Assembly (NCBI GenBank): GCA_051414805.1
Contig: CP166702.1
Span: forward strand, 2,356,001-2,420,000
DNA from: Xenophilus sp003671765
GTDB lineage: Bacteria; Pseudomonadota; Gammaproteobacteria; Burkholderiales; Burkholderiaceae_C
Direction of reading: 5' to 3'
DNA length: 64,000 nt
Shown: positions 33,945 through 41,962 of the stretch, piece by piece
How the letters are laid out: each line of letters opens with the position of its first letter
Position numbering within the stretch: position 1 is the stretch's first letter
Notes under the pieces: model-generated
What the model was told of the DNA's origin: nothing
What the model saw: only the letters and a program-made list of their open reading frames with translations
Database searches by the model: none
Made by a program: the position numbers and the translations under genes

Positions 33945-35327
33945 TTAATTGACTGGTTTCGATTTTTGAATCAACTCGTTGATCAAAGTTAGCCGATCTT
34001 TACGCCAGTCCAGCGATTTCAATTGCTCTTGCCACCACGCAATCAGGGTAACTAAACAAAAAAGAGTGCGGTCGGCCTCGTGTCCGGCGAGAGGAATTCG
34101 ACTGTTGTGAGACGCAGCGTTACGCCATTTAATCAACTCATTAAGGTTGGCGTAGATCCCCTGCGGGAAAACCGTTCTCTTCGTTGGCGGTCTTGTTGCG
34201 TCTTCAAGCTTTGTCTTGTGATAAATCCGGTCGTCATGGATCAGAGACACAATCTCGCGCAAGGCAGCTTGCAATTGTTCGGTGAGGTTTTGTCCATCAA
34301 TTTCATTTATTTTAGAGTGCGCCCCATCTGTAGATTTGAGTGACGCTTTAGCCCCAGGGAGCAGCTGCTCAAGCTTCTGATGTATTTGCGCGACGATTTG
34401 GCCAAGGGTGACCCCATTAGGCGCTTGCTCTCTGAGGAGCGTTGTATAGATTCGTTGCAGATGGTCCTCCGCGATGAGGCCTAGGGTACTGATGCAATGT
34501 TGGAAATCAGCCTCTCTATAGTAGGCCAGCGCGTCTTCAAAATGCTTGGATACCTGCTCATCCGAAATGATGTTCGACAGCCCACTCGACACGAGAGGGA
34601 AATATGGGCGAAAGAGCTGCTCGTCCGGCGCGAATATTCGGTGTAGCTGCGGTTCGATAAGCAATCCCAGCATGCTAAAAAATGTCAGCAAATGCTCAAG
34701 ATCTTCCCTTTTAGTGCCGATGGCAACTAGTCTATTGCCGTCGCGTGGAAATTCTAAGAATACGACAACTCCGGTTGCTATTTTAAATGGCGTCTCGTCG
34801 TTTATTAATACGCGAAACTGATCGAAATAAATGAAATCTTTGAAGTATTTTAGAGCTTCGCTCCATCTAACCGCATACGAGGTGAGGTCTAAATCCTTTC
34901 GCCACTCTGGCGCTTCTTTCGTCTGTCCCTCCACGCAGGTCTTGAACAGCGAGAATACCGCTGATAGCCGGCTTGCTGCGTGAGACAGATTCTCGCGCTG
35001 CTCCGGCTCTAGCTTTCTAAGTGCCCTACGAATGCCTAGCGGGGGGGGAACGTCGCCTTCGTCGTAATTTGCAAGAATTTTGAGCTGCTCGATTAGATAT
35101 CTCGCGTGTGTGGAGCCGTAATTCCAACCGGCCCTCAGCTCCCAATATCCCGTTTCGTAAGGTGTCAACAGATAGTCGAGCACAGGCTTTAATACCACCG
35201 GGTCGAGCGGAGCTTGGATTCGTGCCTTAGGCCGAGGCAAAAAATCTGGGTCCTCGGCAATCAGCTGATTAGCCTGAGTCACTACCGCCCGCATGTGATC
35301 GTCGGACATGCTTGCCAGCGTCGTCAT
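33945..35327 (-). CDS. HEPN-motif protein, probable anti-phage cargo
   Basis: The 460-aa protein is encoded in DNA of clearly lower GC than the flanking phage genes. No family is recognised over most of its length. The C-terminal region has LNELIKWRNAASHNSRIPL, an R-x4-H motif (RNAASH) within a helical stretch, as in HEPN ribonucleases common in abortive-infection and toxin systems. A helical middle (EDALAYYREADFQHCISTLGLIAEDHLQRIY) is AbiJ/ERF-like in style. It sits between int and the early operon, a usual cargo site in P2/P4-type prophages, and converges with int. Confidence 0.7.
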   Translation of the reverse strand: MTTLASMSDDHMRAVVTQANQLIAEDPDFLPRPKARIQAPLDPVVLKPVLDYLLTPYETGYWELRAGWNYGSTHARYLIEQLKILANYDEGDVPPPLGIRRALRKLEPEQRENLSHAASRLSAVFSLFKTCVEGQTKEAPEWRKDLDLTSYAVRWSEALKYFKDFIYFDQFRVLINDETPFKIATGVVVFLEFPRDGNRLVAIGTKREDLEHLLTFFSMLGLLIEPQLHRIFAPDEQLFRPYFPLVSSGLSNIISDEQVSKHFEDALAYYREADFQHCISTLGLIAEDHLQRIYTTLLREQAPNGVTLGQIVAQIHQKLEQLLPGAKASLKSTDGAHSKINEIDGQNLTEQLQAALREIVSLIHDDRIYHKTKLEDATRPPTKRTVFPQGIYANLNELIKWRNAASHNSRIPLAGHEADRTLFCLVTLIAWWQEQLKSLDWRKDRLTLINELIQKSKPVN

Positions 35328-35346
35328 ATGTACTCCTTTAGAAACA

Positions 35347-35634
35347 CTATGTTACGACGGCACGACCGGGTGAGGAAGTTGATCGCCTGCCGAGTCCACT
35401 GTGTTTAGGAGGAAGAAGGTCTGAGACAGGGCGTTCGCGCCCCCACTGTTCCAAGTCCTCGACTAGCCATGCAGTCCGTCCTTTACTTAGCTTCCTAGGC
35501 CGAGGTGCAAGTCCTCGGGCAACGAGGTCATCTAGAAGGCTCTCGCTGATGGCAAGGAATCGCGCTGCGTCTGGGCGTTGCAGAAAGATCGGTTGAATCT
35601 GCACGATCGGCAGTTTGTCGCGAGATCTCGTCAT
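35347..35634 (-). CDS. AlpA/excisionase-like DNA-binding protein
   Basis: Start at the ATG at 35634 (MTRSRDKLPIVQIQ), 95 aa, in an ATGA overlap with the upstream gene. PIFLQRPDAARFLAISESLLDDLVARGLAPRPRKLSKGRTAWLVEDLEQWGRER is the AlpA/MerR-like winged helix-turn-helix seen in prophage excisionases and AlpA activators. It lies at the int end of the prophage, so a role in excision or in controlling int is likely. Confidence 0.75.
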   Translation of the reverse strand: MTRSRDKLPIVQIQPIFLQRPDAARFLAISESLLDDLVARGLAPRPRKLSKGRTAWLVEDLEQWGRERPVSDLLPPKHSGLGRRSTSSPGRAVVT

Positions 35635-35861
35635 GACGACCTTCCAAACTCGTCTGCATCGATTTGAGCTGAAGTCGCTCTTGCTCCACAGAGTGCGACT
35701 GACGGAAAAAGGCGCGCCGTGCACCGGTTCAGATGCTCTAGCAAGTCAGCCAATTCCCCGCTGTTCACGCAGACGTGCATCTCGCGGCCGGTCGTGCCTG
35801 CTGCGGCTTCGCGCATCTTTTGCATCAATTCGCGCGCGTGTTCGGGCGAGAGGGAGCTCAT
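35631..35861 (-). CDS. Small phage protein, 76 aa
   Basis: MSSLSPEHARELMQKMREAAAG with VNSGELADLLEHLNRC is a short helical protein without a recognised domain. It starts at 35861 behind a GCCC-rich leader and ends in an ATGA overlap with the AlpA-like gene, which supports its reality. Function unknown. Confidence 0.5.
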   Translation of the reverse strand: MSSLSPEHARELMQKMREAAAGTTGREMHVCVNSGELADLLEHLNRCTARLFPSVALCGARATSAQIDADEFGRSS

Positions 35862-35934
35862 TGGGCAGTCCTTCGGAGTGGTTGGAATAGGTCTCGGCAC
35901 CGGCCAAGCTGGAGAGGCTGGCATTGCCCTGCCA

Positions 35935-36669
35935 TCACTGCTGCGCTCTCGCTTCGAGCTCGGCGACGCACGCCAGCGCTCGCGCGGCCAGCTGCTGCAG
36001 CGTGCCGTCGTTGACGATCGTGTGATCGGCACGGATGCGGTGGTGTTGTTCGCTGCTGTGGCCGGCGGTGGATTGCTCCATCCGGCCGGCGCCCTTCGGC
36101 ACCACGACGCGCACGACCTTGGCGCCCATGCGGCGCAGCGCGTCCTCTTCCACCGGGTAGCGAAGGTCGCTCACGACGACGCGCGACCAGCCGGTGCCGA
36201 CCTGGCGGACGATCCAGCGTTCGACGATGCGGGTGAAGTAGGCCGGGTCGAAGCGCCGTTGAAAGTCGCCCCAGCGCTGCATGACCCACCGCGGGCTGCG
36301 CGGCTCGGCCAGGTTCTCGCCGCTGGCGGCGCACCAGTGGATGAACGTCGGCAGGCTGCACATGCCCGCGGCCAGCGCGGGCAGCGGCAGTTCCTTGGTG
36401 GCGCGCTCGATCAGCATGCGCACGTCGATGCGCCAGGCCTCGGCCACCTCGCGCCGCAGCGTATCGGCGAAGGCGATCGCGCAGAAGCCCTGCTGCGGCG
36501 CGAGGATGCCGGCGACGGTGTCCTTGCCGGCGCCGGCGTCGCCCGTGAGCGCCACGATGAGCGGCCGCTTCGAGGGAGGCATGCCGAAGAACTGGTGGAC
36601 GAAGCTGGAGATGAATGGTTTCGTCGCGGTGGGTTGGCGCGTGGCGCTAGGTGGCTGAACGGTTTTCAT
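35935..36669 (-). CDS. Phage deoxynucleoside monophosphate kinase-like P-loop protein
   Basis: The 244-aa protein has a P-loop LIVALTGDAGAGKDTVAGIL (residues 38-57). An NMP-kinase-like helical lid region follows with RWVMQRWGDFQRR, then VVVSDLRYPVEEDALRRMGAKVVRVV and IVNDGTLQQL, in the pattern of T4 gp1-like dNMP kinases. It would phosphorylate deoxynucleotides for phage DNA synthesis. A start at residue 30 (MPPSKRPLIV) is possible because the first 29 residues look unstructured. Confidence 0.8.
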   Translation of the reverse strand: MKTVQPPSATRQPTATKPFISSFVHQFFGMPPSKRPLIVALTGDAGAGKDTVAGILAPQQGFCAIAFADTLRREVAEAWRIDVRMLIERATKELPLPALAAGMCSLPTFIHWCAASGENLAEPRSPRWVMQRWGDFQRRFDPAYFTRIVERWIVRQVGTGWSRVVVSDLRYPVEEDALRRMGAKVVRVVVPKGAGRMEQSTAGHSSEQHHRIRADHTIVNDGTLQQLAARALACVAELEARAQQ

Positions 36670-36686
36670 GGGTCTCAGAGTGGTGA

Positions 36687-36962
36687 TCAGTCGTCGTCGC
36701 GCTCGCCTGAGGCGGCGCGCTTGAGGTCGATGCGAGCGGGTCGGCCTGCCGGCGGGCGGCTGGTGCGGCCGGCCCGTGCCGCCGGCTCATGGCGGGTCGG
36801 CGTGCTGGCGGCCGTGGGATGCATGGCGGCGATGCGCACGAGCCGGCTGCGCGTTGGGTCCTGCATGACGGCTTCGAACTCGCCGACCCAGCGGAAACGC
36901 TGCGCCATGCGCGCGCATACTTCCCGCAGTTGCTGGTCGGTGAGCTCGATGGCGCGCGGCAT
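36687..36962 (-). CDS. Small phage protein, 91 aa
   Basis: The frame begins MPRAIELTDQQLREVCARMAQRFRWVGEFEAVMQDPTRSRLVRI and ends in a basic then acidic tail (GERDDD). No domain is recognised; the first 50 residues are probably helical. It belongs to the minus-strand early operon, 17 bp before the kinase-like gene. Confidence 0.55.
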   Translation of the reverse strand: MPRAIELTDQQLREVCARMAQRFRWVGEFEAVMQDPTRSRLVRIAAMHPTAASTPTRHEPAARAGRTSRPPAGRPARIDLKRAASGERDDD

Positions 36963-36975
36963 GGCTGGGCTGGAG

Positions 36976-37245
36976 TCAGGCGTGCCAAGCGGGCATGTCG
37001 AGGTGGCGGGCGTTGGGGCCGCATGCGCCGCTGGCCGAACGGGCGGCGTCCAGCGATTCGGCACCGCCGGCCTGCTGGCCGTCCGCGCGACCGCACAGCA
37101 GCCGGCCGCCGCGTGCGACAGCGTGTGTGCACAGCTCGCAGGCGCGGAAGCCGGTCGACATCAGGACGGGCCGCGCGCGGCCGTTGCCTGTCGAGGCGAT
37201 GTGGCTGGCAGTGGGCCAGTGCGAGGCGAGTGCAATCGCTGCCAT
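36976..37245 (-). CDS. Small phage protein with Cys pair, 89 aa
   Basis: MAAIALASHWPTASHIASTG... contains FRACELCTHAVARGGRLLCG and ACGPNAR, four Cys that could form a zinc-binding site of the type CxxC...C...C. It sits 3 bp after the upstream gene and 13 bp before the next, so it fits the operon. Function unknown. Confidence 0.5.
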   Translation of the reverse strand: MAAIALASHWPTASHIASTGNGRARPVLMSTGFRACELCTHAVARGGRLLCGRADGQQAGGAESLDAARSASGACGPNARHLDMPAWHA

Positions 37246-37248
37246 CGA

Positions 37249-37566
37249 TCAGCCCTTGGGTGCCGCGTCGGCGGCCGGCGCCGCCGGGGCGCCGGCAGCG
37301 GGTTCGGCGAAGTGGGGCGACTTCACGCGCAGGCTGGCGCACACCAGCACCGCGGCCACGATGGCGACGAAGATCAGGACGCCGCGGCGCGGAGCGCGCG
37401 CCGGCACGCCGACGGCAGCGCGGGTGCGTCTGGCCAGGGTGTCGTGGTTGGTGCGCAGTGCCGCGAGGGCGCTCTCGCGCGGCAGGCGCGGATCGGTGTG
37501 CAGCGGCGCGTAGCCGCTGCCGACCCACTCGTCGCGCTCGTGTGGGTAGAGGTCGGGTCGGCTCAC
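37249..37566 (-). CDS. Small phage membrane protein, 105 aa (GTG start)
   Basis: The start is a GTG at 37566 that overlaps the stop of the gene upstream (GTGA). The protein begins MSRPDLYPHERDEWVGSGYA and has one hydrophobic helix (VLIFVAIVAAVLVCASL, about residues 65-81) and an Ala/Pro-rich tail. It is probably a single-span inner-membrane protein. Function unknown. Confidence 0.55.
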   Translation of the reverse strand: MSRPDLYPHERDEWVGSGYAPLHTDPRLPRESALAALRTNHDTLARRTRAAVGVPARAPRRGVLIFVAIVAAVLVCASLRVKSPHFAEPAAGAPAAPAADAAPKG

Positions 37567-37733
37567 GACAGCGCCCCGACGAAGTTGAGCGCCACGAGCG
37601 CGAGCACGCCCACCACGCAGCCGGCCACCGTGAGCAGGTCGGCGCGCGTGTTCGCGTCGGCCGCGGCTTGGCGGCGTGCCTTCACGGCTTCGAGCGTGAG
37701 GATGTCGTGGTGGTTGAGGCGGTGGCCGGTCAT
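37563..37733 (-). CDS. Small phage membrane protein, 56 aa
   Basis: MTGHRLNHHDILTLEAVKAR... with one C-terminal hydrophobic helix (LLTVAGCVVGVLALVALNFV). Start and stop both overlap neighbours (ATGA with 37730, GTGA with 37566), so it is a translationally coupled member of the early operon. Function unknown. Confidence 0.55.
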   Translation of the reverse strand: MTGHRLNHHDILTLEAVKARRQAAADANTRADLLTVAGCVVGVLALVALNFVGALS

Positions 37734-38008
37734 GCGGCCCTCCGCTGCACGGCGTCGATGCACACGACCGTGGCGCCGAGGAACAGGTCGGCTTGCTGCA
37801 CCTGGCCGGCGGGCGCGGTGCGGGCCTTGCGGCTGGGGCGGGCGGCCTGGGCCGCAAGCTGGGCCTGCACGCGCTCAATCGTGGCGCGCACGTCGGTGGC
37901 GCAGGCGGGCACGTAGGGCGCGGGGATGCGCACCTTGTGCGCCAGCGGCGGCTGGAAGGGCGCGTGCTGCTGCACGAGCGCGAGGGGGCGGGGGGCGTGG
38001 CGTGGCAT
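37730..38008 (-). CDS. Small phage protein, 92 aa
   Basis: MPRHAPRPLALVQQHAPFQP... has a helical segment CATDVRATIERVQAQLAAQAAR and a C-terminal VQQADLFLGATVVCIDAVQR. It starts 25 bp after the replication gene stop (38034) and its own stop overlaps the next start. No family is recognised. Confidence 0.5.
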   Translation of the reverse strand: MPRHAPRPLALVQQHAPFQPPLAHKVRIPAPYVPACATDVRATIERVQAQLAAQAARPSRKARTAPAGQVQQADLFLGATVVCIDAVQRRAA

Positions 38009-38033
38009 GCGCTGTGGCTCCGGTGGTGGTGGT

Positions 38034-40154
38034 TCAGTGGCCGAGCGCGCGCAGCCGCGCCGCGCCAGCCTTGACGCGGGCGGCGAAAGCCGCGAACTCG
38101 GGGGAGGTGATGTCGTCGAGGGGGCGCGGCGCCGGCGTGGCAGGTGCAACCGGGCGTGCTTCGGCCGCGCGAATCTGCGCTGCGGCCGCGGCGATGCCCG
38201 GATCGGGCATCCTGAAGGTCGTGCGCTGCCCGTCGATGACGTAGAAGGGGGCCTCGGCGCGTGCCGGCGGCGGCCGGCGGGTGGTTTGGGGGCCTTCCGG
38301 CGGCTTCGGCGGCACGATTTCGAGCGTGTCGTGCGTCTTCGGCCACGGCTGATCGCCGTGCATGAGCTGCCGCAGCGGCTCCGACGTGAGGCGGGCCGTA
38401 CAGTTATTGAAACGAGTCCAAGGGCGGCCCAGCGCTGCGCGCTGGTCCTTGTCCTGCGCGGCTTCGCCGGCGCAGCCCTTCCACGCCTGCCGGCGGCTGA
38501 TGAGCCAGCGCCCGGCCCGCGTCTCGACGCCGACCGTCACCTTGCGGGTCATGACCTCGCCAAAGCCGTTCTTGCAGCCCGGTGTGGCGCGCACCGCGGT
38601 GCGCAGCATCCAGTCGCCGCGCTTGCGGCACATGCCGCCCTGGGCGCCGACGTAGCGCTCCCACGATGCCTGGATGAGCCCGGTCTTGTGGCAGGCCCAC
38701 CAGGCCTTCACCGCGGCCGCGTCGCCGAAGTCCAGGCGCAGCTGCGCATCGTCGATCTGGTCCTTGCTCACGCGGCGCAGCTCGCGCCACACCGTCACGC
38801 TCGGCTGGCCGATCGCCTGGAACTGGCGGATGCCCCAGGTGCTGGCCCAGGCGTCGACCCGCTGCCAGCCCTTGAATTCCCGCGTGTCCATCACCTGCTC
38901 GACGCCGTCGAGGGTGTCGGTGTGCTGGGCCACGCCGGCGTCGCCGCCGTCTTCGGCGCCGATGTTCTTGGCGACGTACTTGGCCACATAGCCGGCGGCG
39001 CCGCCGCGCTCCATGTGCTTGAAGTCGCAGCGGTTCTTGACCGCGCCGGGCTCGTCGCCGGCATCGCTCAGCCAGTAGCCGCTGATGATCGACTTCGCCA
39101 GCGCGGCCTGCTCGGGCGTGGCGAACCACAGCAGCGCATGCCAGTGCGGGCAGCCGTCGTGGTGCGGCTCGGCCACGCGGAAGCCGTAGACCTTGACGCC
39201 CTTGCGGGCCATCTTGGCGCGGGCCTTGGCCCACATGCCGCACAGCCACTGCTGTGCGTCGCGCGGCGAGTCGCCCTCGAACTTCTTGTTCGGCGTGGGC
39301 TTGGCCCAGCGCGAGCGGCCACCCGATAGCACCGCGTGAAAGCGGCTCGGGCACGTCAGCGTGAGGAACAGGCCGTGGTGGCCCCGGGCGTCGGCGTGCT
39401 CCTCGCAGCCGCGGATGCGCGTCATCAGCTCGCCGCGGCGGATGTCGCGGTTGCTGGGCGACAGCGCCGCCAGCTCGGCCAGGCTGTAGACCTGCCCGGC
39501 CTCGTTGCGCATCTTGACCTTCTTCAGCAGCGCGGCATTGCGCTGGTTCTGGTCCACGCGCCGGCGGCAGGCCTGATCGCTCGCGTAGCCGCCATTGCGC
39601 CGGTGCACCACACCCAGCTTGATGGCCGCGTGCTCGACCGTGCGCGCCACCTTGCGGCGCAGCGCGCGGCGCCACCACGTTTCGGTTACGGCGCGGGCGA
39701 TCAGGCCATCGGTGGTCAGCGCCTTGGGCACCTCGACGCCGATGCGCTCGCAGTAGTCGAGCACGGTGTCGAGCCGGTCCTGCCGCGTCATCGGCAGCGA
39801 ATGGCCGTTGAGCAGGTCGTCGACCGTGTCGGCGCAGCGCCTGGCGCGGGCGCAAACCTCGTGGTCGTCCACCGCCCAGTGCAGGATGTCCTTGTGCGCG
39901 TGCTCGAAGGCGCGCATGGCGTCGACGCGCGCGAGGTTCCAGCTCAGCCAGTCGCCGCCCACGGCGCGCACGGTGGGCTTGGGCGGCATGATGATGTCGA
40001 TGGCCGGCGCCCACTGGGGCGGCACCGTGCCGCGCAGGTTGGCCTCCATCTTCCGCGCCACGTGCGCGACGTGCTGCGACATCGGCAGGTTCGAGCGCTG
40101 CCGCATCCAGAAGACAGGATCCGGCTTGGCGTGGGGCGCGGTGACGAAGCGCAT
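38034..40154 (-). CDS. A: P2 gpA-like rolling-circle replication initiator
   Basis: The 706-aa protein begins MRFVTAPHAKPDPVFWMRQR. An HUH endonuclease core is present: FLTLTCPSRFHAV, the metal-binding His pair in EPHHDGCPHWHALLWF (about residue 331), and two Tyr in GYVAKYVAKNIG (about 390), as in P2 gpA-type nickases that cut the origin and covalently hold DNA. The size fits the family (700-760 aa). In gpA relatives the origin lies within the gene; I could not point to the nick site. It is the largest early gene and is read towards int. Confidence 0.92.
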   Translation of the reverse strand: MRFVTAPHAKPDPVFWMRQRSNLPMSQHVAHVARKMEANLRGTVPPQWAPAIDIIMPPKPTVRAVGGDWLSWNLARVDAMRAFEHAHKDILHWAVDDHEVCARARRCADTVDDLLNGHSLPMTRQDRLDTVLDYCERIGVEVPKALTTDGLIARAVTETWWRRALRRKVARTVEHAAIKLGVVHRRNGGYASDQACRRRVDQNQRNAALLKKVKMRNEAGQVYSLAELAALSPSNRDIRRGELMTRIRGCEEHADARGHHGLFLTLTCPSRFHAVLSGGRSRWAKPTPNKKFEGDSPRDAQQWLCGMWAKARAKMARKGVKVYGFRVAEPHHDGCPHWHALLWFATPEQAALAKSIISGYWLSDAGDEPGAVKNRCDFKHMERGGAAGYVAKYVAKNIGAEDGGDAGVAQHTDTLDGVEQVMDTREFKGWQRVDAWASTWGIRQFQAIGQPSVTVWRELRRVSKDQIDDAQLRLDFGDAAAVKAWWACHKTGLIQASWERYVGAQGGMCRKRGDWMLRTAVRATPGCKNGFGEVMTRKVTVGVETRAGRWLISRRQAWKGCAGEAAQDKDQRAALGRPWTRFNNCTARLTSEPLRQLMHGDQPWPKTHDTLEIVPPKPPEGPQTTRRPPPARAEAPFYVIDGQRTTFRMPDPGIAAAAAQIRAAEARPVAPATPAPRPLDDITSPEFAAFAARVKAGAARLRALGH

Positions 40155-40163
40155 GCGGCTGGC

Positions 40164-40523
40164 CTACAGAGTCAGCGCACCCAGCGCGCGCAGCACGCGC
40201 AGCCACTCGCGCAGCGTCGCGCGGATGGCGTGGCGCTCGCTGTCGGGGTGCTCGCGCCAGCGGCGCTGCAGCGCGGCGTCGGGGTCTTCCAGCCCGCTGC
40301 TCGTAAGCACGAAGAAGCGCAGCATCGGCGGCAGCTCCTGCCACTCGGCTTCTTCCTGCAGCTCGCCGCGCGGGCCATGGGTCGCCGTGACGAACTCTTC
40401 GCGGAGCTCTTCAAGGCGTGCCCTGTGGGCGGCGAGAAAAGGGTTGGGCTGGCCATTGGGGATGCGCGGCGGTGGTCGGGGTGGGCCGTGGTGCTCTTCG
40501 TCTTCGGCGTCAGGTCTGCACAT
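40164..40523 (-). CDS. Phage protein of unknown function, 119 aa
   Basis: MCRPDAEDEEHHGPPRPPPR... with NPFLAAHRARLEELREEFV, ELQEEAEWQELPPMLRFFVL and a helical tail (RWREHPDSERHAIRATLREWLRVLRALG). It is 9 bp upstream of the replication gene. Some P2-like phages carry a small gene at this spot; function unknown. Confidence 0.6.
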   Translation of the reverse strand: MCRPDAEDEEHHGPPRPPPRIPNGQPNPFLAAHRARLEELREEFVTATHGPRGELQEEAEWQELPPMLRFFVLTSSGLEDPDAALQRRWREHPDSERHAIRATLREWLRVLRALGALTL

Positions 40524-40728
40524 GCGTCAGGGCGCGCGGTGCTGACGGCCCGGGCTCCGCCGCGACAGAGCGGCGTGCCGAGAACAGGGCCAAGGCGGCG
40601 TGCGTGCGGGCGGCGGCGAGTGACATGGCGGCGGTTTCCAAAGGCGTAGGCGTGAGTCGGGCCGCACGCCCTGAAAAGGGCGCGTGGCGGTGGGTTGGGC
40701 AGAGGGGCGCCGGTGGGCGCGGTGGGCG

Positions 40729-41145
40729 TTAGCCCGGCGGGGCGGTGGGCGTGGCGCTGGTGTGTCGGCTGCTGCTCGCGCCCCAGTCGTTGGTGGGCAC
40801 GTGCAGGCTGGCCAGGTGGGCGGCTTCTTCGCCCGCGAGGTTGTTGTCGTCGGCCAGCATCAGCGAGAGCTGGCCACGATGGATGTGGCGCGACAGTGGC
40901 AGCGAAACGTCTTGCGCCGGCATGCTCGACAGCACCAGCACGCGCGAGAACTCGAGCGTCGCCACGCCCACGAAGCCGCACCGGAAATTGCGGCAGCGGT
41001 AGGTGATTTCGCGCATGGTCTTGCTCATGGCGCGGCTGTCGCAGGCCACGCACCGGGTGCCGCAGTGCGGGCACTCGATGGTGATGCGCATGTACCGGTT
41101 GTTTGCGTCGGCCTGTTCGGCCAGCGTGTGCGGTGCGGCGGTCAT
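40729..41145 (-). CDS. ogr: Ogr/Delta-like zinc-finger late activator
   Basis: The 138-aa frame starts at 41145 in an ATGA overlap with the upstream gene. Residues 19-70 hold MRITIECPHCGTRCVACDSR and YRCRNFRCGFVGVATLEFSR, a Cys zinc finger of the P2 Ogr/Delta type, which recruits RNA polymerase to late promoters. The C-terminal half (HIHRGQLSLMLADDN) extends beyond P2 Ogr (72 aa). Unlike P2, where ogr adjoins gene D, here it is in the early operon; an alternative start is the ATG at 41091. Confidence 0.75.
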   Translation of the reverse strand: MTAAPHTLAEQADANNRYMRITIECPHCGTRCVACDSRAMSKTMREITYRCRNFRCGFVGVATLEFSRVLVLSSMPAQDVSLPLSRHIHRGQLSLMLADDNNLAGEEAAHLASLHVPTNDWGASSSRHTSATPTAPPG

Positions 41146-41333
41146 CGCTGCTTGCCCCCCTCGATCAGGTGCAGCGTGCGCCGGCGGCCGGTGGTGCCGC
41201 CCATCATGCGGCGCAGCCCGACCTTGACCAGCCACTCGGCGGCGTCCTGCACGGTGCGCAGGCCCTGCTGGGCGCGCACGCGCTCCAGCGTCAGCCGCTC
41301 GGCAGGGGTGAGGTCGATGGGGTGGGCGCTCAT
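41142..41333 (-). CDS. Small phage protein, 63 aa, possible DNA-binding
   Basis: MSAHPIDLTPAERLTLERVR... with VQDAAEWLVKVGLRRMMGG and a basic tail. The pattern of a short strand followed by two helices suggests a ribbon-helix-helix-type protein. An alternative ATG at 41372 adds 13 residues. Its stop overlaps ogr (ATGA). Confidence 0.5.
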   Translation of the reverse strand: MSAHPIDLTPAERLTLERVRAQQGLRTVQDAAEWLVKVGLRRMMGGTTGRRRTLHLIEGGKQR

Positions 41334-41350
41334 GTCGCGTCTGCCGAAAG

Positions 41351-41422
41351 TCAGCCTTTCAGCGCCTTCCATTGCCCGGCGGCGCGGCCGACACTCGCGG
41401 CCGTGAGGAACGAGTGCGTCAT
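41351..41422 (-). CDS. Possible 23-residue peptide ORF
   Basis: ATG at 41422 overlaps the TGA of the ribbon-helix-helix gene upstream; the frame reads MTHSFLTAASVGRAAGQWKA then LKG and stop at 41351. It fills the otherwise unexplained gap in a tightly coupled operon, but a peptide this short cannot be proven by eye. Confidence 0.3.
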   Translation of the reverse strand: MTHSFLTAASVGRAAGQWKALKG

Positions 41423-41610
41423 GCCTGCTCGCCTTCCTTGGCGTCGTTCAGACCCAAGACCCGGCCGGCCTCGCGCATGGCCAGCTGGCGCAGCATCGTG
41501 GTCAGCTGCTCGCCGTTGTAGCGGGCCATGGCGCGCACCAGCTCGGCTTCGTAGTCGTCGAGCCGGATCGTGACGCGGTTGTCGCGAACGCGCTTGGGAT
41601 CGGGGTACAT
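41419..41610 (-). CDS. Ribbon-helix-helix (CopG/Arc-like) protein, 63 aa
   Basis: MYPDPKRVRDNRVTIRLDDYEAELVRAMARYNGEQLTTMLRQLAM is a clear RHH layout: strand NRVTIRLDD, helix 1, turn, helix 2. The ATG at 41610 is preferred over 41631 because the RHH strand normally lies close to the N-terminus. It probably regulates early phage promoters or acts as a Cox-like factor. Confidence 0.7.
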   Translation of the reverse strand: MYPDPKRVRDNRVTIRLDDYEAELVRAMARYNGEQLTTMLRQLAMREAGRVLGLNDAKEGEQA

Positions 41611-41656
41611 GGTCGAAGGTCCTTCGGGCAAAGGAGGGGCAGGAAAGGGGGATGGG

Positions 41657-41887
41657 TCAGGCAGACGCGGTCGCGCCGGCGCGGGCCTGTTCGGCCTCGT
41701 ACTGGGCCAGGCCCATGAGGTAGATGCGACGGGCGAAATTGGCGACCGAGCGGCCCTCGCGCGCTGCGTGGTCGCGGGTGCGCTGGTGTTCGGCGGGCGG
41801 CAGGCGTAGGCCGACCGGGAAGTCGTTCACCACTCGTACTTCGGGGGGAAGCGGAGGGCGGCCGAGGCGATGGGCAGCAGTGGTCAT
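41657..41887 (-). CDS. Possible ribbon-helix-helix protein, 76 aa, first early gene
   Basis: MTTAAHRLGRPPLPPEVRVVNDFPVGLRLPPAEHQRTRDHAAREGRSVANFARRIYLMGL: strand PVGLRLPP, then two helices, consistent with an Arc/RHH protein of the mobilisation or Cox kind. It is the first gene of the leftward early operon, divergent from the repressor across 75 bp, the usual place for the lytic regulator opposing C. Confidence 0.6.
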   Translation of the reverse strand: MTTAAHRLGRPPLPPEVRVVNDFPVGLRLPPAEHQRTRDHAAREGRSVANFARRIYLMGLAQYEAEQARAGATASA

Positions 41888-41962
41888 GCGGCTACTATTG
41901 CGAACGGTGTTTTGATGTCTGGCGGATTCTGAGCATTAAAAGGCTCAACGTCAAGGGGTGTT
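41888..41962. promoter_or_regulatory. Lysis-lysogeny switch region with candidate operator
   Basis: The 75-bp gap between the divergent early gene and the repressor contains TGAGC (41930-41934) and GCTCA (41943-41947), an inverted repeat with an 8-bp AT-rich spacer. A further GCTCAA lies at 41975-41980 within the repressor 5' end. This spacing suits an XRE dimer. AAGGGG (41953-41958) is the repressor ribosome-binding site. Confidence 0.5.
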
